In this document: positions 25,754-33,042 of the stretch, one piece after another
How the letters are laid out: every line of letters starts with the position of its first letter
Numbering within the stretch: position 1 is the first letter of the stretch
Origin: Hyunsoonleella ulvae
GTDB taxonomy: Bacteria; Bacteroidota; Bacteroidia; Flavobacteriales; Flavobacteriaceae
Direction of reading: 5' to 3'
Length of the DNA stretch: 64,000 nt
Assembly: GCF_016827605.1 (NCBI RefSeq)
Contig: NZ_JAEPJQ010000008.1
Coordinates: 1 to 64,000, forward strand
Notes under the pieces: model-generated
Told to the model about the DNA's origin: nothing
The model's database searches: none
What the model saw: the letters and a program-made list of their open reading frames with translations, nothing else
Program-made: the position numbers and the translations under genes

Positions 25754-25785
25754 AAAAGGCGGTACTGTAAAGTATCGCCTTTTTT
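25754..25785 (+). terminator. Rho-independent terminator after the receiver-GT2 gene
   Basis: AAAAGGCGGTACT and AGTATCGCCTTTT pair with one G-T pair around the loop GTAA, followed by further T bases. It lies about 33 bases after the stop codon. Confidence 0.88.
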
Positions 25786-25901
25786 AGTAGTTAAATTTTG
25801 AAACCTTTATAAAGTCTTTTAGAATACTTCAAATGTGTTTACTACTTATAAAAAGTAGGGTGTTCCATTATCTGAAGAGACAATTTGTTTTAACTAATTT
25901 T

Positions 25902-26030
25902 ATGTGATTTCTCCTTACGTCGAAATGACTCTGGCATTTTTATTTGGAAAGTTGTCATGTCGAAATGAGGTACGATTGAGACATCACATCATAATTAATT
26001 GAGTTGATCAACTAGATTATGTGATTTCTT
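25902..26030. repeat. Dispersed inverted-repeat element
   Basis: ATGTGATTTCTCCTTACGTCGAAATGAC (in pieces, 25902-25929) is followed by GTCATGTCGAAATGAGG and GATTGAGACATCACAT, then another ATGTGATTTCT near 26020-26030. This is the same family as at 203 and 16520, with the halves in right-left order. Confidence 0.8.
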
Positions 26031-26118
26031 TTCTAAAAGATATTTGAATTGAAAATGATCGATTTACTTTTAGTAAACTGAGGATATGCAATTTATTGTA
26101 ATTCTATGCTGAAGAAGA

Positions 26119-26577
26119 TTAAGAGCGCGGTTTTTCAATACCTCTGTCGTACATTACTATACTACCAGCAACCGAAACATTTAAACTCAACTGAGATTTA
26201 AACTTCACTAAAAAATGACTTTTCTCAATAGCTTTTTTAGATAGCCCATGGTCTTCTGCTCCTAGTAGGTAAACACAACGCCTAGGGTGGTTAAACGTTT
26301 CTAAATCTTCAGCTTCATCAGTAAGTTCAACACCTACGAGTCTAGCGCCTTTAGGTAGATTTTTATAAAACTCATCAAAGGTTTCATAATGAAAATAGGG
26401 CATAGCCTTTACAGCATTATGCGTATCGCAGGCTTGTTTTGCATAGCGATTTCCAATAGTGAAAATAAAACTAGCACCTAAGTTTTGAGCAGATCTCCAA
26501 AGCACACCCAAGTTTTCAGGTGTTTTGCCATTTTGAATTCCTATGCCGAAGAACTCGTTTTCAAAGTTGTCATTCAT
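26119..26577 (-). CDS. SpoU/TrmH-family RNA 2'-O-methyltransferase
   Basis: A 152-residue SPOUT methyltransferase core. The three family motifs are seen: NLGVLWRSAQNLGA (about 22-35), CVYLLGAEDHGLS (about 101-113) and QLSLNVSVAGSIVMYDR (about 129-145). It binds SAM in a trefoil knot and methylates a ribose in tRNA or rRNA; the target cannot be told from sequence. It lacks an N-terminal RNA-binding extension. It lies 25 bases after moaA on the same strand and may be read through from the cofactor operon. Confidence 0.88.
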   Translation of the reverse strand: MNDNFENEFFGIGIQNGKTPENLGVLWRSAQNLGASFIFTIGNRYAKQACDTHNAVKAMPYFHYETFDEFYKNLPKGARLVGVELTDEAEDLETFNHPRRCVYLLGAEDHGLSKKAIEKSHFLVKFKSQLSLNVSVAGSIVMYDRGIEKPRS

Positions 26578-26602
26578 CTTTCAAAAGTAAATATTCTGTA
26601 GA

Positions 26603-27610
26603 TTATCCTCCAATAGTAATCATACTTCTGTTTTTTGAATGTAAATCGGGTTTCTGAAACTTCTCCAAAGTATTCATGCCTCCACGTACTTTAAATTTGG
26701 CTTGTACCGCTTTTTGAATGATAGGTTCAATAGATTTTCCAGTTCTTAACGTGGTTAATAAATCGGATTCTGTAGCAGAAAACAAACAATTTTTTAATTG
26801 CCCGTTGGCGGTTAAACGCAATCTGTTACAGGAATCGCAAAATGGGTTGGTTACCGAACTTATAATAGCAAACGACCCTTTGTAACCTTTGATTTTATAA
26901 TTTTTTGAAGTATCGTTGGGTGCGTCTTGTAAGCGTATCACATCTTCTTCAGCAAATATTGTATTTACAGATTCCATTATTTCAGCGTAGGATACCATTT
27001 TACTCATGTCCCACTTATTGCCGTCAAAAGGCATAAATTCAATGAAGCGAATAGAAACGGGTAAATCTTTAGTGAAATTGATGAAATCGATGATTTCATT
27101 GTCATTGAACCCTTTTATTAAAACCGCGTTCACTTTTACTTTAAAACCTTCTTTGACCAATAGATGAATATTATCATACACCTTTTGAAACTCGTGTCTT
27201 CGTGTAATATATTTAAATTTTGAAGTATCCAAAGAGTCCAAACTTACGTTGATGTTGTGAACACCGCTCATTTTGAGGACATCAATAAATTTATCTATAA
27301 TGACGGCGTTTGAAGTGATAGACAATTCAACTGGAAGTGAAGCCAGTTTTTCCAAAATCACTGGAATATCTTTTCTTACCAAAGGTTCGCCTCCAGTTAA
27401 GCGAATTTTAGTAACACCATGATCTACAAAGGTTTTAGCGATATCATATATTTCTTCATAAGTCATTAAGTGACTTTTGGGCGATAAAGGTACACCGTTA
27501 GCTGGCATGCAATAGGTACAGCGTAAATTACATCGTTCTGTTAACGAAATACGCAAATAGGTATGATCTCTACCGTGGGTGTCTTGTAATATGTTTTTAT
27601 TTTCGCTCAT
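26603..27610 (-). CDS. moaA: GTP 3',8-cyclase MoaA
   Basis: A 335-residue radical SAM enzyme that, with MoaC, converts GTP to cyclic pyranopterin monophosphate, the first stage of molybdenum cofactor synthesis. The radical SAM cluster ligands are C27, C31 and C34 (ERCNLRCTYC); GGEPL follows. The second cluster uses C258, C261 and C275 (CDSCNRLRLTANGQLKNC). The C-terminal ITIGG provides the essential double glycine. Everything needed is present. It lies in a minus-strand cofactor cluster, downstream of moaCB with an inverted repeat between. Confidence 0.96.
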   Translation of the reverse strand: MSENKNILQDTHGRDHTYLRISLTERCNLRCTYCMPANGVPLSPKSHLMTYEEIYDIAKTFVDHGVTKIRLTGGEPLVRKDIPVILEKLASLPVELSITSNAVIIDKFIDVLKMSGVHNINVSLDSLDTSKFKYITRRHEFQKVYDNIHLLVKEGFKVKVNAVLIKGFNDNEIIDFINFTKDLPVSIRFIEFMPFDGNKWDMSKMVSYAEIMESVNTIFAEEDVIRLQDAPNDTSKNYKIKGYKGSFAIISSVTNPFCDSCNRLRLTANGQLKNCLFSATESDLLTTLRTGKSIEPIIQKAVQAKFKVRGGMNTLEKFQKPDLHSKNRSMITIGG

Positions 27611-27641
27611 ATCTTAGTTATGTGTAACCGTTTAATTGTTT

Positions 27642-27688
27642 AACTGTTTAATCGACTACTAAATAAACGATTCCACGATTAAACAGTT
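27642..27688. repeat. Perfect inverted repeat between moaCB and moaA
   Basis: AACTGTTTAATCG (27642-27654) and CGATTAAACAGTT (27676-27688) are exact reverse complements, and the second arm overlaps the moaCB stop codon. Related GTTTAA/GATTAAAC sequences occur at 37842-37907. In the transcript it forms a 13-bp stem that could stabilise or punctuate the operon mRNA. Confidence 0.8.
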
Positions 27689-28599
27689 TAATCATGTCTC
27701 GCACCTTTTAAAATTCTAAAACTGTGTAACACCGCTGGGAAAATGGCATCCATAGATTCTTTTGCGCCATTAGTAGAACCTGGAAGCGCTAAAACTAAAG
27801 TGTTTCCGATAGTTCCAGCTACACTTCTAGAAAGCATTGCAAAGGGCATACGACCTTGTCCGTAGCTCCTAATAGCCTCTTCAATTCCTGGGATGCGCCT
27901 ATCCAAAATTGGAAGCAAAGCTTCAGGGGTAACATCCCGCCCAGAAAGCCCTGTGCCACCAGTGTAAATTACCATATCTATCCCTTGTTCTTGATATGAT
28001 GTTACCTTTTGTTGAATGCTATCTTTTTCGTCTGGAATAATTACATATTCGTTTACTTTTACATTGCATTTCTCCAATTTTTTAATAATCGCTTTTCCAG
28101 CCCTGTCTTCTTTTTGCCCAGCAGAAATGCTATCGCTGCATACTACCACAGCTACTGTTAAATCCTTTCTAAAGGTGTCCTTAAAGTCTGATTTACCACC
28201 TTTCTTTTTCAGGAGTTTGATAGCGTGAATTTCAATCCCTTTGTCTATTGGTTTCAGCATATCATACATATTTAAGGCCACGACACTCGCACCATGCATT
28301 GCTTCAACTTCAACACCAGTTTTGTAAATAGTTTTTACAGTAAACAGTACCGTAATTTCTAAACCATCAATTTTATATTCTACACCTGTGAATTCAATAG
28401 GTAAGGGGTGGCAGTCGGGCAAAATGTCTGGTGTGCGTTTTACGCCCAAAAGTCCAGCCGCTTTGCTCATAGCAAATACGTTTCCCTTTGGAACAGTATC
28501 GTTTTTAATAGCCTCGATTGTTTCAGGTTTACTGACTTTTACAATTGCTTGTGCTAATGCGATTCTTAGTGTTGTATTTTTATGTGTGATATCTACCAT
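27688..28599 (-). CDS. moaCB: Bifunctional MoaC-MoaB protein
   Basis: A 303-residue fusion. Residues 1-140 are MoaC, which makes cyclic pyranopterin monophosphate from the MoaA product; KGNVFAMSKAAGLLGVKRT, DCHPLPIEF and GVEVEAMHGASVVALNMYDM are family blocks. Residues about 147-303 are MoaB/MogA-like, which adenylylates molybdopterin; VCSDSISAGQKEDRAG, TGGTGLSGRDVTPEA and LPGSTNGAKE are seen. This fusion is known from Bacteroidota. Expression as one chain ties an early and a late step of the pathway. It is followed by moaA and preceded by an S23-type gene that interrupts the moa cluster. Confidence 0.94.
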   Translation of the reverse strand: MVDITHKNTTLRIALAQAIVKVSKPETIEAIKNDTVPKGNVFAMSKAAGLLGVKRTPDILPDCHPLPIEFTGVEYKIDGLEITVLFTVKTIYKTGVEVEAMHGASVVALNMYDMLKPIDKGIEIHAIKLLKKKGGKSDFKDTFRKDLTVAVVVCSDSISAGQKEDRAGKAIIKKLEKCNVKVNEYVIIPDEKDSIQQKVTSYQEQGIDMVIYTGGTGLSGRDVTPEALLPILDRRIPGIEEAIRSYGQGRMPFAMLSRSVAGTIGNTLVLALPGSTNGAKESMDAIFPAVLHSFRILKGARHD

Positions 28600-28606
28600 T
28601 TCTTGT

Positions 28607-29041
28607 GATTGATTATTGATTATTGAAAATTGATTATTTCTTACTTGCTGTCTTTCTGGAGGCCATAAATATCGCTGTCAGTTCGCTGGATTCTTTTAGT
28701 AATAATTTTATTTCATGTTTTTGAACTAAGTTTTCATCTAGAGCGAATTCCAACCAAAAGTTTGCCTCATCTACTTCTTCAATTACAATACTAATTTTAG
28801 CAATAAAACTGGCTTTTGATTGAGCGATACAAGTTGCACGATAATTTGCAGCAACTGATGTTGAACATCTAATTAATTGTCCTTTAATATGATTGGCTAA
28901 ATATTCGTTTGGTAGTAGTTTTGTTAGCTTAATGCAGTTATGAGCAAATACTTTAGTTCTATGTTTTAATGCTTCTTTCATTAATAATCAATTATAGAGT
29001 ATGAGTGATAATAGTCAATAATAATTAGTCAATAATCAATT
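28607..29041. repeat. ATTGATTATT-type inverted repeats flanking the four-helix-bundle gene
   Basis: On the left, 28607-28638 holds several ATTGATTATT units. On the right, 28983-29041 holds several AATAATCAAT units, the reverse complement. The only gene between them is the S23/IVP gene. The arrangement suggests that the gene arrived as a unit within the moa operon, although the repeats are AT-rich and simple. Confidence 0.55.
28634..28981 (-). CDS. Four-helix-bundle S23/IVP-family protein
   Basis: A 115-residue helical protein of the family first known from intervening sequences in 23S rRNA genes, related in fold to Avd of diversity-generating retroelements. Typical features: NCIKLTKLLPNEYLANHIKGQLIRCSTSVAANYRATCIAQSK (read in pieces), FIAKISIVIEEVDEANFWLEF and the late KESSELTAIF. 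It has a basic character suited to nucleic-acid contact. It has no evident role in cofactor synthesis, yet it lies between moaE and moaCB. No reverse transcriptase or rRNA is nearby. Confidence 0.88.
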   Translation of the reverse strand: MKEALKHRTKVFAHNCIKLTKLLPNEYLANHIKGQLIRCSTSVAANYRATCIAQSKASFIAKISIVIEEVDEANFWLEFALDENLVQKHEIKLLLKESSELTAIFMASRKTASKK

Positions 29042-29479
29042 GTTGACTTTCCATTGATGCGTCTCATCCTCAAAAATCTCTTTCCCAAAAACTGGAACAT
29101 CAGCTTTAATGGCTTCTACTATATATTCTAAAGCTTCAAAAACTACTTTTCTCCTCGGCGAGGATACAAAAACAAATAGACATATTTCTCCTGCTCTTAC
29201 AGTTCCTAAACTGTGATAAATGTGCATGCATGTCAATTCAAATTTTTCAAAAGCTGCTTCTCGTATCTCATGAAATTTTTGATTTGCCATATCTTCATAA
29301 GCTGTGTATTCGATTGCTGCAACTGTTTTTCCGTCAATCTCATCGGCACGTACTTGACCTAAGAAAATATTATGGGCGCCAATGCTGGTTTTTGTTTGGT
29401 GTTTATAAATAGAGTTTCCTATAAAATCAGATGATATAGCACCTTCTCTAAATACGTTTTTTGATTTTTTATTTGTCAT
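29036..29479 (-). CDS. moaE: Molybdopterin synthase catalytic subunit MoaE
   Basis: A 147-residue MoaE that inserts two sulfurs, supplied by the MoaD thiocarboxylate, into cyclic pyranopterin monophosphate. Family blocks are GAHNIFLGQVRAD, AIEYTAYEDMA, HSLGTVRAGEICLFVFVSSPRRKVVFEAL and VPVFGKEIFEDETHQW, including the catalytic lysine of FGKE. It lies 15 bases after moaD. Its stop codon overlaps the right-hand AT-rich repeats around the S23 gene. Confidence 0.93.
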   Translation of the reverse strand: MTNKKSKNVFREGAISSDFIGNSIYKHQTKTSIGAHNIFLGQVRADEIDGKTVAAIEYTAYEDMANQKFHEIREAAFEKFELTCMHIYHSLGTVRAGEICLFVFVSSPRRKVVFEALEYIVEAIKADVPVFGKEIFEDETHQWKVNN

Positions 29480-29494
29480 TGTTTTAATGTTTTT

Positions 29495-29734
29495 TTATCC
29501 ACCAGAAAAAGGAGGTAATAAGGCAATTTCTGCTCCAGTTAATTTTGCATCTAAAGACACCAATTCCTGATTTTGTGCAATTTGAAAATCTTTGTTTTTT
29601 AAGTTAGAATATTTAGTGTTTAGAACATCTAAAAGTTCTGAAACTAGACCTTCAGAGACTTCTAATTGTTCTATCTCTTTCTTGGTAATCTCGGAAATTT
29701 GTCCGAAATATTTAATGGTTATAAACATCCTCAA
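29495..29734 (-). CDS. moaD: Molybdopterin synthase sulfur carrier MoaD
   Basis: A 79-residue ubiquitin-like protein ending LLPPFSGG; the C-terminal glycine is the residue adenylylated and thiocarboxylated. IKYFGQISEITKKE at the start is typical. It overlaps mobA by 23 bases, so the two are translationally coupled. The MoeB/ThiF-type activating enzyme is not in the window. Confidence 0.9.
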   Translation of the reverse strand: MRMFITIKYFGQISEITKKEIEQLEVSEGLVSELLDVLNTKYSNLKNKDFQIAQNQELVSLDAKLTGAEIALLPPFSGG

Positions 29735-30296
29735 TATGTTTTAATTCTTCTTTTGTATTTACATTTAATGTTGCATTGTGATAGGCTTCATCCAGCACAA
29801 CATTTTTATAGTTACACGCTTTTATGGCTATTCGTAATCGGCGTTCATCTTGTTCTAAAAAACTTTTAAATGTGTCTTTTATACTACTCTTGTATAATGC
29901 AATTAAAGGCATGGTTTTGCCATTGCTTTCTGCTTGAATAATTTCTGATTCTTCATCAAATGCATCAATTAATTTTTGTAGTACAACTGTTGTTATTAAG
30001 GGAATGTCGCAACTCAAAACCAAATTATATGTTGTTTTTGAAGCCTTTAAACCAGAATAAATCCCAGAAATTGGTCCCGCGTTCTTTAGTGTATCATGGA
30101 TACGTTTTAATCCAAATACATCATAAGCTGCAGCATCTGAAACAATCAAAATATCAGATACTAACGGCTGTAAAGCATCAATGCTATATTGTATAAAAGG
30201 CTTATTATTCAATTTTAGAAAACCTTTATCAGTACCCATTCTTGAGCTTTTACCTCCTGCTAAAATAATGCCCGTTATGTTTGCTTTATCTATCAT
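29712..30296 (-). CDS. mobA: Molybdenum cofactor guanylyltransferase MobA
   Basis: A 194-residue nucleotidyltransferase that attaches GMP to Mo-molybdopterin to give the MGD form required by NapA. The signature ILAGGKSSRMGTDKG lies at about 11-25; SCDIPLI gives the metal-binding aspartate; GPISGIYSGL is also typical. It lies two bases from the TauE-like gene upstream and overlaps moaD downstream. Its presence next to a nitrate reductase fits the need for bis-MGD. Confidence 0.92.
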   Translation of the reverse strand: MIDKANITGIILAGGKSSRMGTDKGFLKLNNKPFIQYSIDALQPLVSDILIVSDAAAYDVFGLKRIHDTLKNAGPISGIYSGLKASKTTYNLVLSCDIPLITTVVLQKLIDAFDEESEIIQAESNGKTMPLIALYKSSIKDTFKSFLEQDERRLRIAIKACNYKNVVLDEAYHNATLNVNTKEELKHIEDVYNH

Positions 30297-30297
30297 T

Positions 30298-31038
30298 TTA
30301 AGTAAACATTAATTTTACGCAAGCGATGATGAGTACAACAGCTAAAATATATCTTAACCTCTGATTGTTTATCTTTTTACTACCATAATAACCACCTAAA
30401 ACGCCTCCTATTAAAGCAATAGCTACAAGTAAAAACGAACCACTTTGTAACGATACACCACTTTGTAGTTGCCCTATTAAACCAGCAGCAGAGTTTACCC
30501 AAATAAATAGGGCAGAAACGGCTGCAGCTTCTTTCATATTACCCCAATGCAATAACAATATGATAGGTGTTAAAATAATACCACCACCAATACCTATTAG
30601 CCCTGAAAAGAAACCTATTATGCTACCAACAATTATCCCTTGCCACAGTTTTACAGATGTAATACTATCGCTTTCTTTCCCAAATACATTAAGCATTTTT
30701 AGAATAGCGAAGATGAGTAATACTGCTAAAATCTTTTTATAAATTGAAGCATCAACTTCTAAAGTACCACCAAAATACGCAAATGGAATTGAGGCTATAG
30801 CAAAAGACATAAATAGTTTTTCATTAAAATGTCCCGCCTTAAAGTAATAGTAAAACGAAATGCCTGCTACAAAAATATTAAGCAATAGGGCAGTAGGTTT
30901 CATAGTTTCTGGTGCAAAAGAAAATAACGCCATTAATGCCAAATACCCACTTGCACCACCATGCCCCACACTGGCATACAGAAATGATACTATAGGTAGT
31001 ATGATGAGGAATAGGTATATGTTTTCTATTTGTAGCAC
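30298..31038 (-). CDS. TauE/SafE-family membrane transporter
   Basis: A 246-residue protein with about eight hydrophobic segments. SFLYASVGHGGASGYLALMAL at the start and GFFSGLIGIGGGIILTPIIL in the middle are the paired glycine-rich repeats of the TSUP family, which exports organosulfur compounds or sulfite. Its place between a ModE-like gene and mobA suggests a link with molybdenum or sulfur supply for the cofactor, but TSUP specificity cannot be read from sequence. No ABC-type molybdate importer is in the window. Confidence 0.85.
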   Translation of the reverse strand: MLQIENIYLFLIILPIVSFLYASVGHGGASGYLALMALFSFAPETMKPTALLLNIFVAGISFYYYFKAGHFNEKLFMSFAIASIPFAYFGGTLEVDASIYKKILAVLLIFAILKMLNVFGKESDSITSVKLWQGIIVGSIIGFFSGLIGIGGGIILTPIILLLHWGNMKEAAAVSALFIWVNSAAGLIGQLQSGVSLQSGSFLLVAIALIGGVLGGYYGSKKINNQRLRYILAVVLIIACVKLMFT

Positions 31039-31061
31039 TTATGTTAATTTATTCAGTCTTT

Positions 31062-31133
31062 GTCATGTCGAAATGAGGTACGATTGAGACATCTCATTAT
31101 TCTAGTGAGATTTCTCAATGTGTTCGAAATGAC
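31062..31133. repeat. Dispersed inverted-repeat element, compact copy
   Basis: GTCATGTCGAAATGAGG with GATTGAGACATCTCA on the left pairs with TGAGATTTCTCA and GTTCGAAATGAC on the right. This is the shortest complete copy in the window and shows the hairpin form best. It separates the ModE-like gene from the TauE-like gene. Confidence 0.8.
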
Positions 31134-31151
31134 AAGCGTTTAATATTTTAA

Positions 31152-31490
31152 TTATAGTTTTTCAATTCTAGCCAGTTCCTTATCCAAAAACTCCCAACAA
31201 TTCCTATTAATTTCATCAAAAGCTGTTACTAAAGACTTTCCATAGTCAGTTAATTCTGCACCACCGCCACCTTTACCACCTATACTATTTATGGTTACAG
31301 GTTTTTTTGCAGATTTATTGACCGAGTCTAAAAGTTGCCATGCCTTTTTATAGGAGATATTTAATGATTTTGCAGCTTTAGATAAAGATCCTGTTTTTTG
31401 AATCGCTTTTAGTAAATGCACTCTGCCTTCGCCTAGAAGTACATTGTCTTCAGATTCAATCCAGATGCGGCTTTTTATTTTGTATCCCAT
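31152..31490 (-). CDS. ModE-like winged helix DNA-binding regulator
   Basis: A 112-residue single winged-helix domain of the ModE N-terminal type: GEGRVHLLKAIQKTGSLSKAAKSLNISYKKAWQLLDSVN is read as recognition region (about 21-59), followed by the glycine-rich wing GGKGGGGAELTDYG. The C-terminal molybdate-binding MOP domains are absent, so sensing must use another route or the protein acts constitutively. The gene follows moeA by four bases. The palindrome at 32723-32746 between moeA and napD is a candidate target. Confidence 0.88.
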   Translation of the reverse strand: MGYKIKSRIWIESEDNVLLGEGRVHLLKAIQKTGSLSKAAKSLNISYKKAWQLLDSVNKSAKKPVTINSIGGKGGGGAELTDYGKSLVTAFDEINRNCWEFLDKELARIEKL

Positions 31491-31494
31491 AGCT

Positions 31495-32673
31495 TTAATT
31501 TGGTAATAAAATCACTTGAATTTCATCTCCTGTTTTAATATTAGTTACATCTTCAGCTGCAAACACTAAGGCATTCGCTAAAGCAAAAGTTTGTAGCATT
31601 GATGAATTCTGACCATCTAAAATTTCAACCTCTCCATCAGTATAAATCCCTTTTAAAAATTGCGGTCTATCGCCTTTTTTTACAAAGCTATTTATGGTTT
31701 TAGCTGTAATTCTGGGTAATTCTAAATTTTTTCTATTCATCATACCCTGCAACGCGATATACACATATACATAAAAACAGGACAATGCCGCAGCAGGATT
31801 TCCAGGTAACGCAAAAATTTGAGTGTCCTGCTTTTTACCATAAAATAAAGGCTTCCCAGGTTTTTGTTTTACTTTATAGAACTGTTGTTGTACACCTAAC
31901 GCTGTTAAAGCCTTACCCACAAAATCGTAATCGCCAACCGATATGCCACCTGTGATGATTACCAAATCATTAGTACCTATTGCTTTAGAAAGTGTATCGC
32001 GTGTCTTGTCGTAGTTATCTTCAACCTTATAAAGTGTGATGTCGTAAAACTTCAAATTATAAAGCGCACTCAGCAACATTTTAGAGTTGCTCTCGTATAT
32101 TTTTCCATAGGGTAACTCTTGTCCAGCTTCTATTAACTCGTTGCCAGTAGTAACAATCGCGATATTTGGTTTTTTAAATACTGAAACCTCAGTAATACCA
32201 AGAGATAATAAATACCCAATTGCTGCAGGCGTTAATTTTGTACCTTTTTTTAAGGCAATATCTCCAGTTTTTACCTGTTCGCCCAAAGGACGGATATTTA
32301 GTTGTGGTTCAATGTGATTTGTTATAGTAATCACATCGCCATTAACGGCAACTTTTTCTTGCATCATTACAGCATTAGCGGTATCAGGCACAGGAGCACC
32401 TGTAAAAATTCTAACAGCTTCGCCTGGTTTTAGTTCAGGTTGGTGACCATCGCCTGCTTTTATCTCATCAATTAAGGTGTATGTTAGGCTTTTATTAAGG
32501 TGTAGCGCATAGCCATCCATAGCAGATTGCCTAAAAGGCGGCATATTGATAGGGGATAAAATATCTTCAAACAACTGATAGCCTCCAGCTTTTTCAACCT
32601 TTTTTAAGGTAGCTTGTTGTAAGGTTTTACCATTATTTTTTACAATTGAAATGGCTTCTGAAATTGTAATCAT
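31495..32673 (-). CDS. moeA: Molybdopterin molybdenumtransferase MoeA
   Basis: A 392-residue enzyme that inserts molybdate into adenylylated molybdopterin. Family blocks are MPPFRQSAMDGYAL (about 44-57), IFTGAPVPDTANAVMMQE, IVTTGNELIEAGQEL, IITGGISVGDYDFV and FALPGNPAAAL. Length is normal. It is the first gene of the minus-strand cofactor cluster and is divergent from the nap genes, with a shared 125-base regulatory region. Confidence 0.95.
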   Translation of the reverse strand: MITISEAISIVKNNGKTLQQATLKKVEKAGGYQLFEDILSPINMPPFRQSAMDGYALHLNKSLTYTLIDEIKAGDGHQPELKPGEAVRIFTGAPVPDTANAVMMQEKVAVNGDVITITNHIEPQLNIRPLGEQVKTGDIALKKGTKLTPAAIGYLLSLGITEVSVFKKPNIAIVTTGNELIEAGQELPYGKIYESNSKMLLSALYNLKFYDITLYKVEDNYDKTRDTLSKAIGTNDLVIITGGISVGDYDFVGKALTALGVQQQFYKVKQKPGKPLFYGKKQDTQIFALPGNPAAALSCFYVYVYIALQGMMNRKNLELPRITAKTINSFVKKGDRPQFLKGIYTDGEVEILDGQNSSMLQTFALANALVFAAEDVTNIKTGDEIQVILLPN

Positions 32674-32696
32674 TTACGTTTTTCGTTATGTATCAG

Positions 32697-32704
32697 CAAA
32701 TATA
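32697..32704 (-). promoter_or_regulatory. -7 promoter element of moeA
   Basis: On the minus strand TATATTTG matches TAnnTTTG exactly, 24 bases upstream of the moeA start. The palindrome at 32723-32746 covers the matching -33 position. Confidence 0.6.
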
Positions 32705-32722
32705 ACGAATTGAAATTTCATC

Positions 32723-32746
32723 ATAATATGATATTTGTCATATTAT
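32723..32746. promoter_or_regulatory. Palindromic operator candidate between moeA and napD
   Basis: ATAATATGA, six bases, then TCATATTAT form perfect 9-bp arms. It covers the -33 region of moeA and lies 53 bases before napD. The 6-base spacer and alternating TA-rich arms resemble the ModE operator of enterobacteria (TATATA-N6-TATATA), and a ModE-like gene is two genes away. A Crp/Fnr-type regulator is the main alternative. Confidence 0.65.
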
Positions 32747-32798
32747 TTCCTGCTAAAATACAGGACTTTTATGTCCGAAATAAAAAACCAACAACTAA

Positions 32799-33035
32799 AT
32801 GCCGATAAAAAGTTATTTGGCACATCCAAAAACTGGGGAGAAGCAAGCACTAATTGACGCCTTATCTCTTTTTAATGAATGTGAAATAGTACCCGCTACA
32901 AATCAAGACGTTGTGGTTGTGGTAACGGAAACATCAGACGACGCTTCTGATGCAGCTCTCAAAGAAAAGATAGAACAAATAGAAAGCCTAAAACTTTTAG
33001 CACTGGTTTCTGGTTTTAATACTCCAAAAAATTAA
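32799..33035 (+). CDS. napD: NapD-like nitrate reductase chaperone
   Basis: A 78-residue protein ([23 protein letters not shown]...) with the ferredoxin-like pattern of NapD: the opening strand with SYL, and the VVVVVTET and LLALVSGF strands. NapD binds the twin-arginine signal of NapA until the cofactor is inserted. It lies seven bases before napA and is the first gene of the operon, which supports the call despite low overall conservation. Confidence 0.75.
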   Translation: MPIKSYLAHPKTGEKQALIDALSLFNECEIVPATNQDVVVVVTETSDDASDAALKEKIEQIESLKLLALVSGFNTPKN

Positions 33036-33042
33036 CATAGGT

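Noticed and set aside
28634-28981. A diversity-generating retroelement (Avd-like gene)
   Set aside because: No reverse transcriptase, template or variable repeat is present; the protein fits the stand-alone S23/IVP family.
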